Source: Adiantum capillus-veneris
Taxonomy: Eukaryota > Streptophyta > Polypodiopsida > Polypodiales > Pteridaceae
Direction of reading: 5' to 3'
DNA: 64,000 nt
Assembly (NCBI GenBank): GCA_014529385.2
Contig: CM043944.1
Coordinates: 93,159,476-93,223,475 of the forward strand
Shown piece by piece: positions 28,669 to 38,640 of the stretch. Position 1 is the stretch's first letter. Every line of letters begins with the position of its first letter. Below the pieces are notes generated by a model. It was not told the DNA's origin, did no database searches, and saw only the letters and a list, made by a program, of their open reading frames with translations. Made by a program: the position numbers and the translations under genes.

Positions 28669-29255
28669 AGAGCAACCATATCAGATTTTTGCAAACTGAC
28701 AAAATTCAGCTGCCCAAAACATGCATGCCAAAGTTTTTCATCTGAAACACCCTCTGTATGCACAAAAGCATTTGCAAAATTCTTCCCACACTTGTCATGC
28801 AAAGTGAGCTTATACAGCCCATGACATAAAATACCAGATGCAACAATTTCATCATTAAAATTGAGATCATGTAGTGTACATCTATCATCCACAAAGTTTA
28901 CTACAAGACCAGGTCTAGCAAGTGCAGATACAGACAAAAGATTTGCTTGATCCTAGGTACATACAATGTATCAACAAGTGTGAAAGAACTGCCATTTGCA
29001 AAAGTAAGCACAATCTTTTCAACTCCTTGAACTGGATAAGAGGCATTGTTGGCACAAGTGACCGAATTCTCATGAGGGACAGACTCAAGAGAGGTAAACA
29101 AATCATGATGTGAGGTAATGTGCTTTGTAGCACCACTGGCAAAATACCACATTATTGAATTAGCAACAAACTGACAAACATGCATCATGGACAAAATTAT
29201 CATAAGTGCACTATGCACTAAAAGCCCATTCTTCATCAACATCAACATCACAGTC
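28669..29255 (-). pseudogene. Copia-3 protease and gag-pre-integrase
   Basis: Minus strand: M-W-Y-F-A-S-G-A-T-K-H-I-T-S-H (about 29,160-29,110), where the catalytic D-S-G is A-S-G, so the aspartate is lost. Then V-T-C-A-N-N-A-S-Y-P-V-Q-G, L-V-D-T-L-Y-V-P and V-N-F-V-D-D-R-C, then W-H-A-C-F-G-Q-L-N-F. Frameshift near 28,930. Confidence 0.75.
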
Positions 29256-29327
29256 TCCTTTCATACAAGACTCAACAATAGCTTCATTTCTATTGGAACC
29301 AACATTTGTAGTGGAACTAGCCTCTTT

Positions 29328-30235
29328 CTACTTAGCCTCTTTTGCCTTCAACTTAGGACACTGCTTGATCAAGTGATCATTAGCTTTGCAATAATGGCAA
29401 CGCATTTTCTTTTTTTCCTTTTCACCAGGATTCCCAGATCGAGTTGCTCCCAGCAAAAGTATTAGGAACAGGGGATTACCACTTGTCGAAGAACCATGAG
29501 AAGTGGCTACATTGCTGCTACCACCTTTTCTTTGAGAAATAATAAAGGTATGTTCAACTACACGTTGTCTAGTCCTATTTTTTTGGAAAGAGACTCTGGA
29601 AACAACAATGTGCATAATGCATCAAACTTGAAAACTTTTGGATTTCCTTGGGTCATAAGTCTCCAAGTACTAGCAAAAGTCTGGTAAGGCATCAAGAACA
29701 GTCTGCACAAGGGAACTGTCAGAAATGACTTCGCCTGCAAAAATAAGTTGCTCATTAATATCCTTGACAATAGCAAGGAAAGTATCCATATCAACTTCCT
29801 CATGCATAATCTTCGACTCTAGCTCTTTACACAAGAATGCAATTTTTACCTCGTTGTTGCAACTTGAATAAAGACCAGCCAGAATATCCCAAGCCCGTTT
29901 TGTAGATTTCACTGAGTGAATGTAAGGAGTGATAGTGCACTTCATAGACAATGCATTCAATGCATGAGCATGCGCATCTTTTACATCCCAATGAGCTTGC
30001 TCAACCGTAGGCACAACAACTCTGGCAGCAACAATCTTGCCACCAAAACCTACAACATCCTCAACATTGCCTACATCCTCAGAACCAAGACGTACATCAA
30101 TGACCTGCACAATACTCAAGACACCCTTCAAAACAAGGACATGTTGCATCATTTAAGCCACATAGGGTAATTGTCCCCATCCAATCCAATCTCAGTAGCA
30201 AACATCTTGAACACATTTGTGTTGCTGTCAGCCAT
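29328..30235 (-). pseudogene. gag: Copia-3 gag
   Basis: Start ATG at 30,235 (minus): M-A-D-S-N-T-N-V-F-K-M-F. A stop follows after D-N-Y-P-M-W-L-K, and the frame resumes at 30,152 with M-M-Q-H-V-L-V and A-L-S-M-K-C-T-I-T-P-Y. The knuckle is intact: C-H-Y-C-K-A-N-D-H-L-I-K-Q-C (about 29,395-29,355). Frameshift near 29,670. Confidence 0.8.
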
Positions 30236-30597
30236 GGCAAATGCTGCATCTGATATGAAAATTGCTTGAAAAGAGGAGAAACAAAGCAGAAACAACACGT
30301 GCTATATAACACCAACCGCAGAAGACTGTAAGGGACCTGTTATGCAAAAAACGACACTGACAAATTTTTTGCACAAAATAACGAAATAGCCTGCACAATA
30401 CTACTTGTAGTGGAAATGGAGGCCGAAATGAGCCAAAATAAAAATTCTGAGTAGATCGAGCTCAATGAGCCCACCCGTAGTATTTTTCGACCTATTGACA
30501 CTCGCCAAAGATCACAGAAATCAGAGAAAGTGAGCAGGTGTGTGCTGGAGACACTGACGACTAAGCCCGGGAGGACGCAACCTACTCTACTAACAAT
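30236..30597 (-). other. Copia-3 leader with mutated primer site
   Basis: The site reads (minus) TGTTAGTAGAGTAGG at about 30,596-30,580 where Copia-6 has TTGGTATCAGAGCAGG, so priming would be impaired. The rest is non-coding leader like that of Copia-6. Confidence 0.65.
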
Positions 30598-30823
30598 TGT
30601 TGGAATTAGGGTTGCAAGAAACCACACATAGCTTGGGGAAGATGAAGGAAGCTCAAGGAACACAACATAGAGTGTATTACTTAGTGTGTAATGGAAAGAT
30701 GAGATAGCCTTAGAGTGATGGGCGTATAAACAATGCACGGGGAAAAAAACATCCTAATGAGGAAAAATGCCACGGTGGTCCCTAATTGTGTTCACACACA
30801 TAACTACCACATGTATATGGTAA
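30598..30823 (-). repeat. 5' LTR of Copia-3 (226 bp, outer two bases lost)
   Basis: Minus strand: TTACCATATACATGTGG ... CTAATTCCAACA, the same as the Copia-6 3' LTR (56,822-57,050) less the leading TG. Its outer end abuts Copia-4. Confidence 0.85.
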
Positions 30824-30837
30824 GAAGGCCATCATGT

Positions 30838-31815
30838 GTGCTACTTATGTACTCAACAAGTGTCCTATGAAAGCTTTGCACTCTGACTCCTTATGAGGCA
30901 TGGCATGATAGAAAGCCTTCTATTGATCACATACGTGTTTTTGGCTATTTGGCTTATGCTTTGTGCCCCAAACGGAGTGCAAAAAATAGAATGATAAGTC
31001 TATCAAATGCACTTTTGCTGGTTATAGTACTGAAAGCAAAGGTTACAGGTTGTACCATTTGCAAACAAAGCGCATATCTTGGTTTCACAGGATCCTGGGG
31101 CGTCCACTATGAAATATGTAAGATAGCACGTGCAAACAAAATAAAGGATTTATAATGAGGTACACTTACAAAAAATGTACCTACATAAAGGGTTTTTTAT
31201 CTGAGAAGTGAAATTTTTCATACATAATGGCTAGTTTTTTTACAAAAATGCATACATAAGGGGTACATATAATACTTGAAAATATACATGTAAGGGACTA
31301 TTTAAATACCTCTTGTTCACACATGCTATATGTAATTTTACATAGTGGACTCCCCGAGCACAATATGTAGTGTTTGTGGAAGATTCTAATCAGCCCTTGC
31401 TGTCATGTACTAGAGATAGTAATGTAGACATTTATGATAGTTTTTTGCCTCTTTTTAGTGGTGGAAATTTGAATTAAATTCAAATGAGGAAAATGTATAG
31501 TCTATGGAGGTTTCATGCTACATATCAGCCTATTAGTAATGCAAATGTACATGATGTACTTGATGTGCAAAGGGTTGAGAATGAGCAAGCTAGAGGTATG
31601 CCAAAATGGCTGGTGCATACTTTGCGTGATAGTAAATTGGATGCACCTTTGTCTAGTTGTACTCGTTCAGGTTCTCGCCATGCATCAGATTGCTATGCTT
31701 TGGTTGTTTCCAGTTTATGTGATGTTGAGGAACCTCTGTCTTTTGATGAAGCACAAATTCAAAAAATTGGATGGCTACCATGCAATCAGAATATGATGCA
31801 CTTAGGATAAAACAA
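30838..31815 (+). pseudogene. Copia-4 integrase C-terminus and RT approach
   Basis: V-L-N-K-C-P-M-K-A-L then Y-V-F-L-A-I-W-L; V-E-D-S-type linker after MITE-2; M-P-K-W-L-V-H-T-L-R-D-S-K-L (31,600-31,641), S-S-L-C-D-V-E-E-P-L-S-F-D-E-A (about 31,712-31,755) and W-L-P-C-N-Q-N. All match Copia-6 54,620-55,325. Several frameshifts. Confidence 0.78.
31094..31358 (+). mobile_element. MITE-2, hAT-like miniature element (265 bp)
   Basis: Ends CCTGGGGCGTCCACTATG and, reverse-complemented, CTCGGGGAGTCCACTATG; similarity of the two ends continues inward for about 45 bp (atagcacgtgcaaaca / atagcatgtgtgaaca). Flanks CACAGGAT (31,086-31,093) and CACAATAT (31,359-31,366) match 6/8 and correspond to the Copia-6 site CACGTGAT, so an 8-bp target duplication that has since mutated. 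No coding capacity. Confidence 0.85.
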
Positions 31816-31817
31816 GC

Positions 31818-32560
31818 CTTATTTACTGAATATCTGGCCTTGTGTTGCATACATAAATAAGGCATCCAACAGCAGTTTGGTAAAAAGTGACATCGGCATG
31901 ATCACCAACATCATAAAGACTCAATTTCAAACATGTTTCCATGGGAGTGGCAATAGGTTTGCAATACTCAAGTCCAAAATTATATAGCAATGTCTCTATG
32001 TAGCTTGTCTGACACAAGGCAATACCACCATCACACTAGTTAAACTGTATGCCCAAGTAATGATGCAACAACCCCAAATCTTTCATATTGAAAGTAGCAT
32101 TCAAGTCAGCCTAAAATTTATTCGGACTAGTGATCAGCAAATCATCCCCATATAGAACAATAATGAGAAGTACATCACCCTCACGCTTTACATACAAAGT
32201 GCTTTCTATTGGATTGTTACAAAAGACTAGTTTAGCCAAATGAGTGTCAGCTTTCTCATACGAAGCATAAGGAGATTGCTTCAACCCATACAAAGCTTTC
32301 TTACATTTACATTCTTTATCTTCCTGCCCTTTAATGACAAAAATGTGAGGCTGCGTTACATAAACTCCCTCAAATATATCATCATTCAAGAAATAAGTAT
32401 TAATGTCTAATTGATGTACATCCCATCCAAAATGAGCTACCAATACGCATAAAAAACACACCGTATTCATACAAAAATTAGAAGAAAAAGTCTCTTCATA
32501 ATCTATGCCTTTCTGTTGTGCATAGCCTTTTGCAACAAGTCAAGCCTTATAGCGATCGAC
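31818..32560 (-). pseudogene. Inverted Copia reverse transcriptase core
   Basis: Minus strand from 32,560: V-D-R-Y-K-A, L-V-A-K-G-Y-A-Q-Q-K-G-I-D-Y-E-E-T-F, L-V-A-H-F-G-W-D-V-H-Q-L-D-I, A-L-Y-G-L-K-Q-S-P, V-L-Y-G-D-D-L-L-I-T-S (catalytic Y-V-D-D changed to Y-G-D-D) and T-R-P-D-I-Q. This covers nearly the full palm. Its neighbours on both sides are the same family on the other strand. Confidence 0.82.
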
Positions 32561-32810
32561 ATGCGAGTGTCCACAAGTAGTTTTTGTTTCATGCTTGGCA
32601 GCTCATGCATATCATGGTTGAGAAAGAAGAAACCTACAATGGCCACTTCCAGTTGTGAGGCTGAGTACATGACAATCTTCCAATTGTGAGGCTGAGTATA
32701 GGGCAAACTTTAAAGCTACATTTGAGTGTGTATGGCTTAAACCTCTTATGGATACTTTGGGTGTTGGACATGAGAGTGCCAACATCATCTACAATTACAT
32801 TCATAGCACT
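32561..32810 (+). pseudogene. Copia-4 RNase H fragment
   Basis: V-S-T-S-S-F-C-F-M-L-G-S-S-C-I-S-W-L then A-T-S-S-C-E-A-E-Y and A-N-I-I-Y. A 31-bp line ending 'gtgaggctgagta' is duplicated at 32,646-32,706. It ends where the Copia-5 gag ATG begins (32,811). Confidence 0.75.
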
Positions 32811-33715
32811 ATGGCTGAGAGAAATGATGCTTTCAAGAGATAGAGACAACTATCCATTATGGGTTTGTATGATGCAACATGTATTGTTTCCAAGGGTGTA
32901 TGGAACATTGTTAAAGGTTATGATGTACACTCAGGTTCTTTGGATTTATGGTGGATGTTGTAGGTTCTAGTAGTTTTGATATTAAGGCTAGTGTTGTTTT
33001 ACTTACAATTGAACAAGCTAGTAGAGATGCATATTTGCATGAATCAATTTCTCTATGTATTAAAAGCACCATTACTTCTCACATTTGTTCAACCAAAATA
33101 GCAAATTAGGCTTGGGACATTCTAGCTATCTTGGACACAAGTTGTAATGAGGCAAAAATATCATTTTTGCTCAAATAGTTAGAATAAAAGTTCATGCATG
33201 AGGAAGATGAAATGGACATTTGTCTTGTTGATATCAAGATATCAATAAGTATTCATTCTTGTAGGTGAAGTCATTCTCAACCTTTCACCTATGCAAACTA
33301 TCCTGATGCATTACTAGATTGTATCAAACGTTTCTTCTACTTTGAAGCTTGTTGCATAGGGCAATGGTAATCTATTAAGTTTGATGCATTGGTCCCTTTG
33401 TTGTTACAAGAGGCTTTGCTAAGAAAAAATAGGGCTAACTATTGTAATGTTGATCAGGCTTTTGCTACTACACAAGGGAGGTAACAATAATATTGTTGCT
33501 ACTTTCAATGTTCCTTCTTCAGGTAGCAAACCATCTATGATAAATGCCTCCCATAATAACAATGCATCTGGTAGGTCTATTGGAAGAGGAAATATAAATT
33601 TGCATTGCACCTATTGCAGAGCTACTAATCATTTGATCAAGCAATGTCCTAAGATTACGCCTAAAGGACACGTAAGAAAGAAAGTGAATCTTCTTAAAAT
33701 GCGACCATTATAAAA
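32811..33715 (+). pseudogene. gag: Copia-5 gag
   Basis: Starts M-A-E-R-N-D-A-F-K-R, then D-N-Y-P-L-W-V-C-M-M-Q-H-V after a frameshift. The second half is clear (33,447-33,713) with Asn/Ser-rich linker and the intact knuckle C-T-Y-C-R-A-T-N-H-L-I-K-Q-C (about 33,607-33,648). Stops at many places. Confidence 0.75.
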
Positions 33716-34760
33716 TTTGCAAGTTCTGTTGTTGATGCAGAATGGGCTTTTAGTGTGTAGTGTCAATTTGAACCTTTTGTCCATGATGCATGCTTGATTG
33801 AGGCCATGAATTCACATGTGGTATTTTGACAGTGGTGCTACAAAGCACATTACATCTCATTGTGACTTGTTCTCACTGCTCTTGATGTTGGCCCCAATGA
33901 TAACAACGTTACTTGTGCCAATAATTACTCTTATCCAATTCAAGGACTTGGAAAGTTTATTCTCATTATAGTTTATGGCAATCCCGGGGGATTCACTCTA
34001 TATACAAAACGGGATGCCACCTGCGAGTGGACAACTTTGATAAAACCCCTATATATGACTCATATTAGGGAATATGACCCCCCTTTCTATAGTTATACAA
34101 CAACCATGAAGAAAACTATCATACCCCTATCTTACATATAAAATTTAGGTCTCACATGATCTAACTGAGTAAAACTAGTCCAAGAGTGTGTAGCATAGTG
34201 ACTGGCAACGTACTAAGGAACCACTTCTATTGATAACTAGATGTAGCCTCAATGTATCTTAGTTTGACTTTCAAGTTATTTGCCCGATCAACTCTGGCTA
34301 CTCATCCAATTCTGACCCATCCAAAGCTAGTGTAAATCAACCCTTGACATGCTCCAAATCAGCCCTTATCTATGACTGATTTGATACAATATTTGATATG
34401 TGTCCTTATAAAAAACGTCCCCAAAATTCATCCGACTTCTAGTGCACATTGGTGACCAATTGTTACAAGTAATAACCTCGGGCCAGTCCCCCCCCCCTAA
34501 ATATGATACCCCGCTCCCTTATTTTTAAGCTTGGGAGATAAATTATTGGGGGCCTGTCCCTAACTTTTACGCTTATCTAACTTGTAAAAAAACCCCCTTA
34601 CGTGGTGCGATAAGTTTTCCATGGTGAATCCCCCAGGATGGCAATTCCTTCACACTTTTTGATGTACTTTTTGTGAATACATTGACAATGTAGAAAATTG
34701 GTTGATAAGTTGTAAAGTGCTAAGAGGAAGGGTTACATGTTATATTTTGTGGAAGATGTA
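33716..34760 (+). pseudogene. Copia-5 protease remnant (split by MITE-3)
   Basis: Around 33,810-33,860 the line is V-V-F/W-Y-F-D-S-G-A-T-K-H-I-T-S in mixed frames, then V-T-C-A-N-N-Y-S-Y-P-I-Q-G at 33,910-33,945. The line I-V-Y-G-N is followed 655 bases later by S-F-T-L-F-D-V-L-F-V. After 34,700 the sequence is F-V-E-D-V-V, which is downstream of integrase, so integrase was deleted. Confidence 0.7.
33983..34637 (+). mobile_element. MITE-3, hAT-like non-autonomous element (655 bp)
   Basis: Perfect 8-bp target duplication ATGGCAAT (33,975-33,982 and 34,638-34,645). Ends CCCGGGGGATTCAC and, reverse-complemented, CCTGGGGGATTCAC (13/14). Removing it restores the protease line Y-G-N-S-F-T-L. There is no open frame of note, so it depends on a transposase elsewhere. 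Confidence 0.92.
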
Positions 34761-36244
34761 GTTGATTAGCCCTTGTATTCATGTACTAAGGAGACAAGTG
34801 TAAGCTCACATTACATTTTTGCTACCTTGTTGCTACTTTTCATTGGTGTGAATACAAATGTAAGTCCAAATGAGACAAATATTCAACGTACACAAGTTTT
34901 AAGTGATGTCACATAACAGCCTTTGATGTAGATGTAAATGATCACTGGATGGGTGAAGACAAGAATGAAAATGAGGAAGCTAGATGTAAGTGATGCATTT
35001 GATGAAGACAAGGATGAAAATGAGGAACCTAGATGTATGCCAAAATGGTTGGTGAAGACTTTGCATGATAGTAAATTCATTGTACTTTTTTCTACTTGTA
35101 TTCATTTGGGTTCTCATCATGCTTAATGTTATGCATTAGATTGTTATGCTTTGGATGTGCCAAGTATGTGTGATGAGGAGGAACCTCCTACATTTGATGA
35201 AGCACAAATTGGTTGCTATGCAAGATGAACATGATGCACTTCTAAAGAACAATGGCTGGTCTTTATGTGACTTTCCTCCTTGCAAGAATGCCATTGGTAT
35301 AAAGAGGGTTTATGAGTTGAAACGTAAGCTAGATGGTAGTATTGATCACTGTGAGGCAGGTTATGCTCAACAAAAGAAATGGTTATGAATAAAATTTTGC
35401 TCCCAATTGTTGCCATGACTATGATTCATTTCATTTGTGTATTGGCAGATTATTTTGGATGGGACGTACATCGGACATAAAAAATAATTACTTGAATGGT
35501 GACTTGTATGAGAAAGTGTATGCGATATAACCTTGTGGATTTGTCAAGAAAGGATGAGAAAATAAAATCTGTAGATGTAATAAATCATTGTATATTTTAA
35601 AGAAATCTTCTCATCCTTGGTATGAGAAGATGGATAATCATTTGAATACACATGGCTTTTGACATAGTCCAATTGAGAGCAATTTGTATGTAAAACATGT
35701 GGATGATGTATATCTTTTTGTTGTTGTGTATGTGGATGATGTATATCTTATTGCTCACTAGTTTCAATGAGACACATATTGCTAAATTCAAGGCTAATTT
35801 GAATGCCACATTTGAGATGTCAAATTTGGGACTTTTGATCATTATTTGGGCATTCATTTTAGGCAATGTGATGAAGTTATTGCACTATGTTAGACAAAAT
35901 ATGAGAACTCTTTGCTGAGAAAATTTTGACTTGCTGATTGCAAGCCAATTGCCACTCCTTTGGAGACATGTTTGAAGTCAAGTCTACATGATGTTTGGGA
36001 TATTGTAGATGTTACCCCATTATTAGACATCTATTGGTTTCCTCATTTATGTATGCATTACGATGCTAGATAATCAGTTTGCAGTCTCACAAGTGAGCAG
36101 ATTTAAGCATATCCTTGCCAAATTTACATGGCTTTTTTGACTTAGATTTGGTTGATTGCTATGGCACATGAGTGCCCACAAGAGATTCATGCTTGGCAGC
36201 TCAAGCATATCTTGGTTGAGCAAGGAGAAAATTATTGTGGCCAC
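34761..36244 (+). pseudogene. Copia-5 linker, reverse transcriptase and RNase H scrap
   Basis: Linker D-E-D-K-D-E-N-E-E-P-type acidic line with a near-repeat at 34,953-35,030, M-P-K-W-L-V-K-T-L-H-D-S-K, then RT pieces: F-G-W-D-V-H, C-M-W-M-M-Y (where Y-V-D-D is expected, near 35,720-35,755, and duplicated as ttgtgtatgtggatgatgtat), H-I-A-K-F-K-A-N-L-N-A-T-F. RNase H is reduced to a short line before 36,244. Stops throughout. Confidence 0.65.
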
Positions 36245-36528
36245 TGTTACCATATATGTGGTAGCAACTTTCGTACCATATATATGGTAGTGATGTATGT
36301 GAACACACATAGGACCGTCGGGGCACTTTTTCCCTCACTAGGAGATTTTCTCCCTCACTTTTCCCTCACTAGGATATTTTTTCTTTTGTGAATTATATAT
36401 AAGACCATCACTCTAGGGCTAACTTACCTTTCTATTCGCACACTAACCAATATACTCTCTATTTTGAGCCTTGAGCTTCTTCATATTCTCCAAGTTGTGT
36501 GTGCATCTCTGCAACCCTACTTCCAACA
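36245..36528 (+). repeat. LTR of the Copia-5 family (284 bp)
   Basis: TGTTACCATATATGTGG ... CTACTTCCAACA; aligns with 56,822-57,050, plus an extra internal 'ccctcactagga' repeat that makes it longer. Followed by attgatatcaaagcagg, a decayed tRNA-iMet primer site (36,531-36,542). Confidence 0.85.
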
Positions 36529-36608
36529 ATTGATATCAAAGCAGGTTGCATCCTTTTGGGCATAGTTGCTAGTGTCTCCAACACCCCTCTGATCACTTTC
36601 TCCGAATT

Positions 36609-36716
36609 GGGTGAGCTTTTGTGAGACCAGGGTGTTTGGAACTAGGGTGAGATTTTGTGAGACCAGGGTTTTTGGAACTAGGGTGAGCTTTTGTGAGACC
36701 ATGGTGTTTGGAACCT
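36609..36716 (+). repeat. Three 36-bp tandem repeats
   Basis: gggtgagcttttgtgagacc starts at 36,609, 36,645 and 36,681, each followed by a(g/t)ggtgtttggaact-type sequence. They lie at the junction of Copia leader and the Gypsy-4 LTR. Confidence 0.9.
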
Positions 36717-37110
36717 CTCTCACCTCCCAAACTTTTGCCCCTTATATAGGAAACCCTCGAGCTCGGTTTAGAATAGTCCCTCACATCTAGCCCTTGGCTT
36801 GACATTACTTCCCCCTTGGAAAAGCGTTTTTGTCATTGAAAACAAAAGTGGGAAATTTCTTTTTAAGAACACCAATGTTTTCCCAAGTGGCACCTTCATC
36901 GCGTCTATCTTTCCACTTGACTTATTCTTGTGGATGCACATGATGACATGTACGTAGATCATGATAGTCAAGATTGCACTCAGGTTCATGCGATTGGGTT
37001 GGAGGTTCAATGAAATCAACCAAAATCTATTGGTCAATGACATTGTCATCCCTATGCAAGAGATTACGTAAACGACTTACATGAAATATCGAATGAATAC
37101 AAGGGTGCAC
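36717..37110 (-). mobile_element. Gypsy-4, 3' end of a minus-strand chromovirus
   Basis: Minus strand: integrase/chromodomain tail (37,110 to about 36,815), polypurine tract ccaagggggaagtaa, and start of a 3' LTR (from 36,804: TGTCAAGCCAAGGGC) with TATA box ctatataagg (about 36,748-36,739). The LTR runs into the 36-bp repeats and Copia leader. Upstream pol is replaced by unrelated sequence at 37,111. Confidence 0.75.
36815..37110 (-). pseudogene. Gypsy-4 chromodomain tail
   Basis: Minus strand: H-x-V-S-R-L-R-N, I-x-P-P-T-Q-S-H-E-P-E, then V-K-W-K-D-R-R-D-E-G-A-T-W-E-N and L-K-K-K-F-P-T-F, ending just before the polypurine tract. The W-K-x-R-x-x-x-x-A-T-W-E line is the core of the chromovirus integrase chromodomain, which directs insertion to marked chromatin. 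A stop lies before V-K-W-K. Confidence 0.72.
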
Positions 37111-37384
37111 AATTGAGAGATACCCCTCCCTAGGGGTCTATGCATAGAATATACAATTTACACCTTTATACAATTTTCAATATACATCAGAGTTGCGGAA
37201 GCATTTGTATAGGGGAGGAGTTCTTAGCGCCCGACTAAGCATGGAGTTTAGGCCATGAGTCGGACTGCATCCAGAGGTACCTAGCGTGACTAGTGCTACC
37301 CCTGAATGGGTGTTATGAATGAAAGCATACTCAAGAAAAAATATAACATTGTGGAGGATGAATATATGTCTACACCGCGTTGCA

Positions 37385-37478
<94 letters not shown>

Positions 37479-38640
37479 AGTGGAGGGTGAAATAGAGTGC
37501 ACAGAGACATGAGAAATTGACAACAAAGAATCTTTAAATGCCCATCTAAATGGAACAGGCAACCATGTATTAATGCAATGACAAAATCTGGGTATACCAT
37601 AACATCAAAAAATTTATGACAGAGCAGCGGACCCTGTGTAGGGATCGACCGGTCCACCCATCCACTTCTGCTCTACTACAGACAGAGAGAATTTCACTTC
37701 GCCAGGAGCAAGCCAGAACACCTCTATCCTACCTGAGCCAGACATAGGTGAGGCCGCTTCGCCTCCCTCCATGAACCGGAGCTCTGAAAGGATCCCAAAT
37801 ACCAACAGGTGGTAGGGTATCAACACCAACCATACCAGTTTAGGTGCCACGGCTCTTCGATTCCCAGCATCGGGTGTTTAGGCCAAGCCAAGGCAAGATC
37901 CCTGATGCGTTAGCCGTGTAGGTCATTCAACCCCCAACGCACTAACCGTGTAGATGAGCCTAACAAAAAGAAGAAGACCTAGGCAACACCCCCGATCCAG
38001 CAAAGCCGCAGGTCAGCGACCCTTTAGTCTAAATCTAAGCGATGTAGGTGATCCTAGTCTTGTAGCGACGCTGCCATGAGAAACATAACACATGAGTCCA
38101 ATCACAACAGCACTTCCCAGATGCACAAACAATTCCTTTTCCAAACAGTTAGACTGTACAGGGTCTCTACCCTTACACGTTTACCATAAACTATCTTGAT
38201 CACTTCACTTCATGATCCGCTCCAAAGCCCATAAACCATAAACCATAATCCAATCACATCACACGGGTGAGCTCTCCACCCTACCTGAGTGAGGCACGAC
38301 CAATCGTGCATAACCACTTTAAAACATAACATGGTCGCAAAAATTTCGGCAGCATTTTGGTAGCATAACTCAATCTAGAAAAAAAACCATAAGCCACACC
38401 GGCTTCCACCATAAAATATCAGCCATAATCCATGAGGGAATCTCAGCCCTTAACCATAAATTATAATCACACTGAACCAACTCCCACACTTGGAGATTGA
38501 CATATCCCCTGCAATCAATCAGAGTCTACACACATGTGACCCTTAAGATGTGATTCTTTCATGTATAAAAAGAGTCCGAACAGCCACTAATCATGATATA
38601 AAAATCCAATTTTTGATAACATCCAACCATGCAAAGTTGA
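37111..38640 (-). repeat. Probable part of a long minus-strand LTR (LTR-N, left part)
   Basis: Non-coding. It contains the GA microsatellite and many lines such as 'ccataaaccataa'. It shares style with 50,057-51,944 on the far side of Gypsy-5, so I read the two as one sequence split by that insertion. The right half has LTR-like signals on the minus strand (see there). The left limit is uncertain. Confidence 0.35.
37389..37474 (+). repeat. GA/CT microsatellite, 43 units
   Basis: Uninterrupted (ga)n of about 86 bases. The open frames across it are translation of the repeat, not genes. Confidence 0.97.

Larger units (their letters stand above)
27654..30823 (-). mobile_element. Copia-3, minus-strand Copia with reverse transcriptase deleted
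   Basis: Minus-strand order: LTR (30,823-30,598), mutated primer site, gag (from 30,235), protease, gag-pre-integrase, integrase, then directly RNase H, which is cut off at the Gypsy-3 LTR. The whole RT domain is missing between integrase and RNase H (junction about 27,960-27,985). Same family as Copia-4, -5 and -6. Many stops and frameshifts. Confidence 0.85.
30824..32810 (+). mobile_element. Copia-4 fragment with inverted RT core
   Basis: Plus-strand integrase tail and linker (30,824-31,815), then a block of RT on the opposite strand (31,818-32,560), then plus-strand RNase H (32,561-32,810). The parts occur in normal Copia order apart from the inversion. Short stretches are missing at both inversion ends. 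MITE-2 is inserted in the integrase tail. There are no LTRs of its own. Confidence 0.8.
32811..36620 (+). mobile_element. Copia-5, plus-strand Copia without integrase
   Basis: Gag, protease, then (integrase missing) linker and RT, a scrap of RNase H and an LTR at 36,245-36,528 that is followed by a mutated primer site and leader. Because leader follows the LTR, the last part (36,245-36,620) could be a 5' LTR of another truncated copy rather than this element's 3' LTR. MITE-3 is inserted in protease. It is heavily decayed. Confidence 0.75.

Noticed and set aside
37296-37657. Open frames of Arg-Glu or Ser-Leu repeats on both strands
   Set aside because: They are translations of the (GA)43 microsatellite and have no sequence beyond it.
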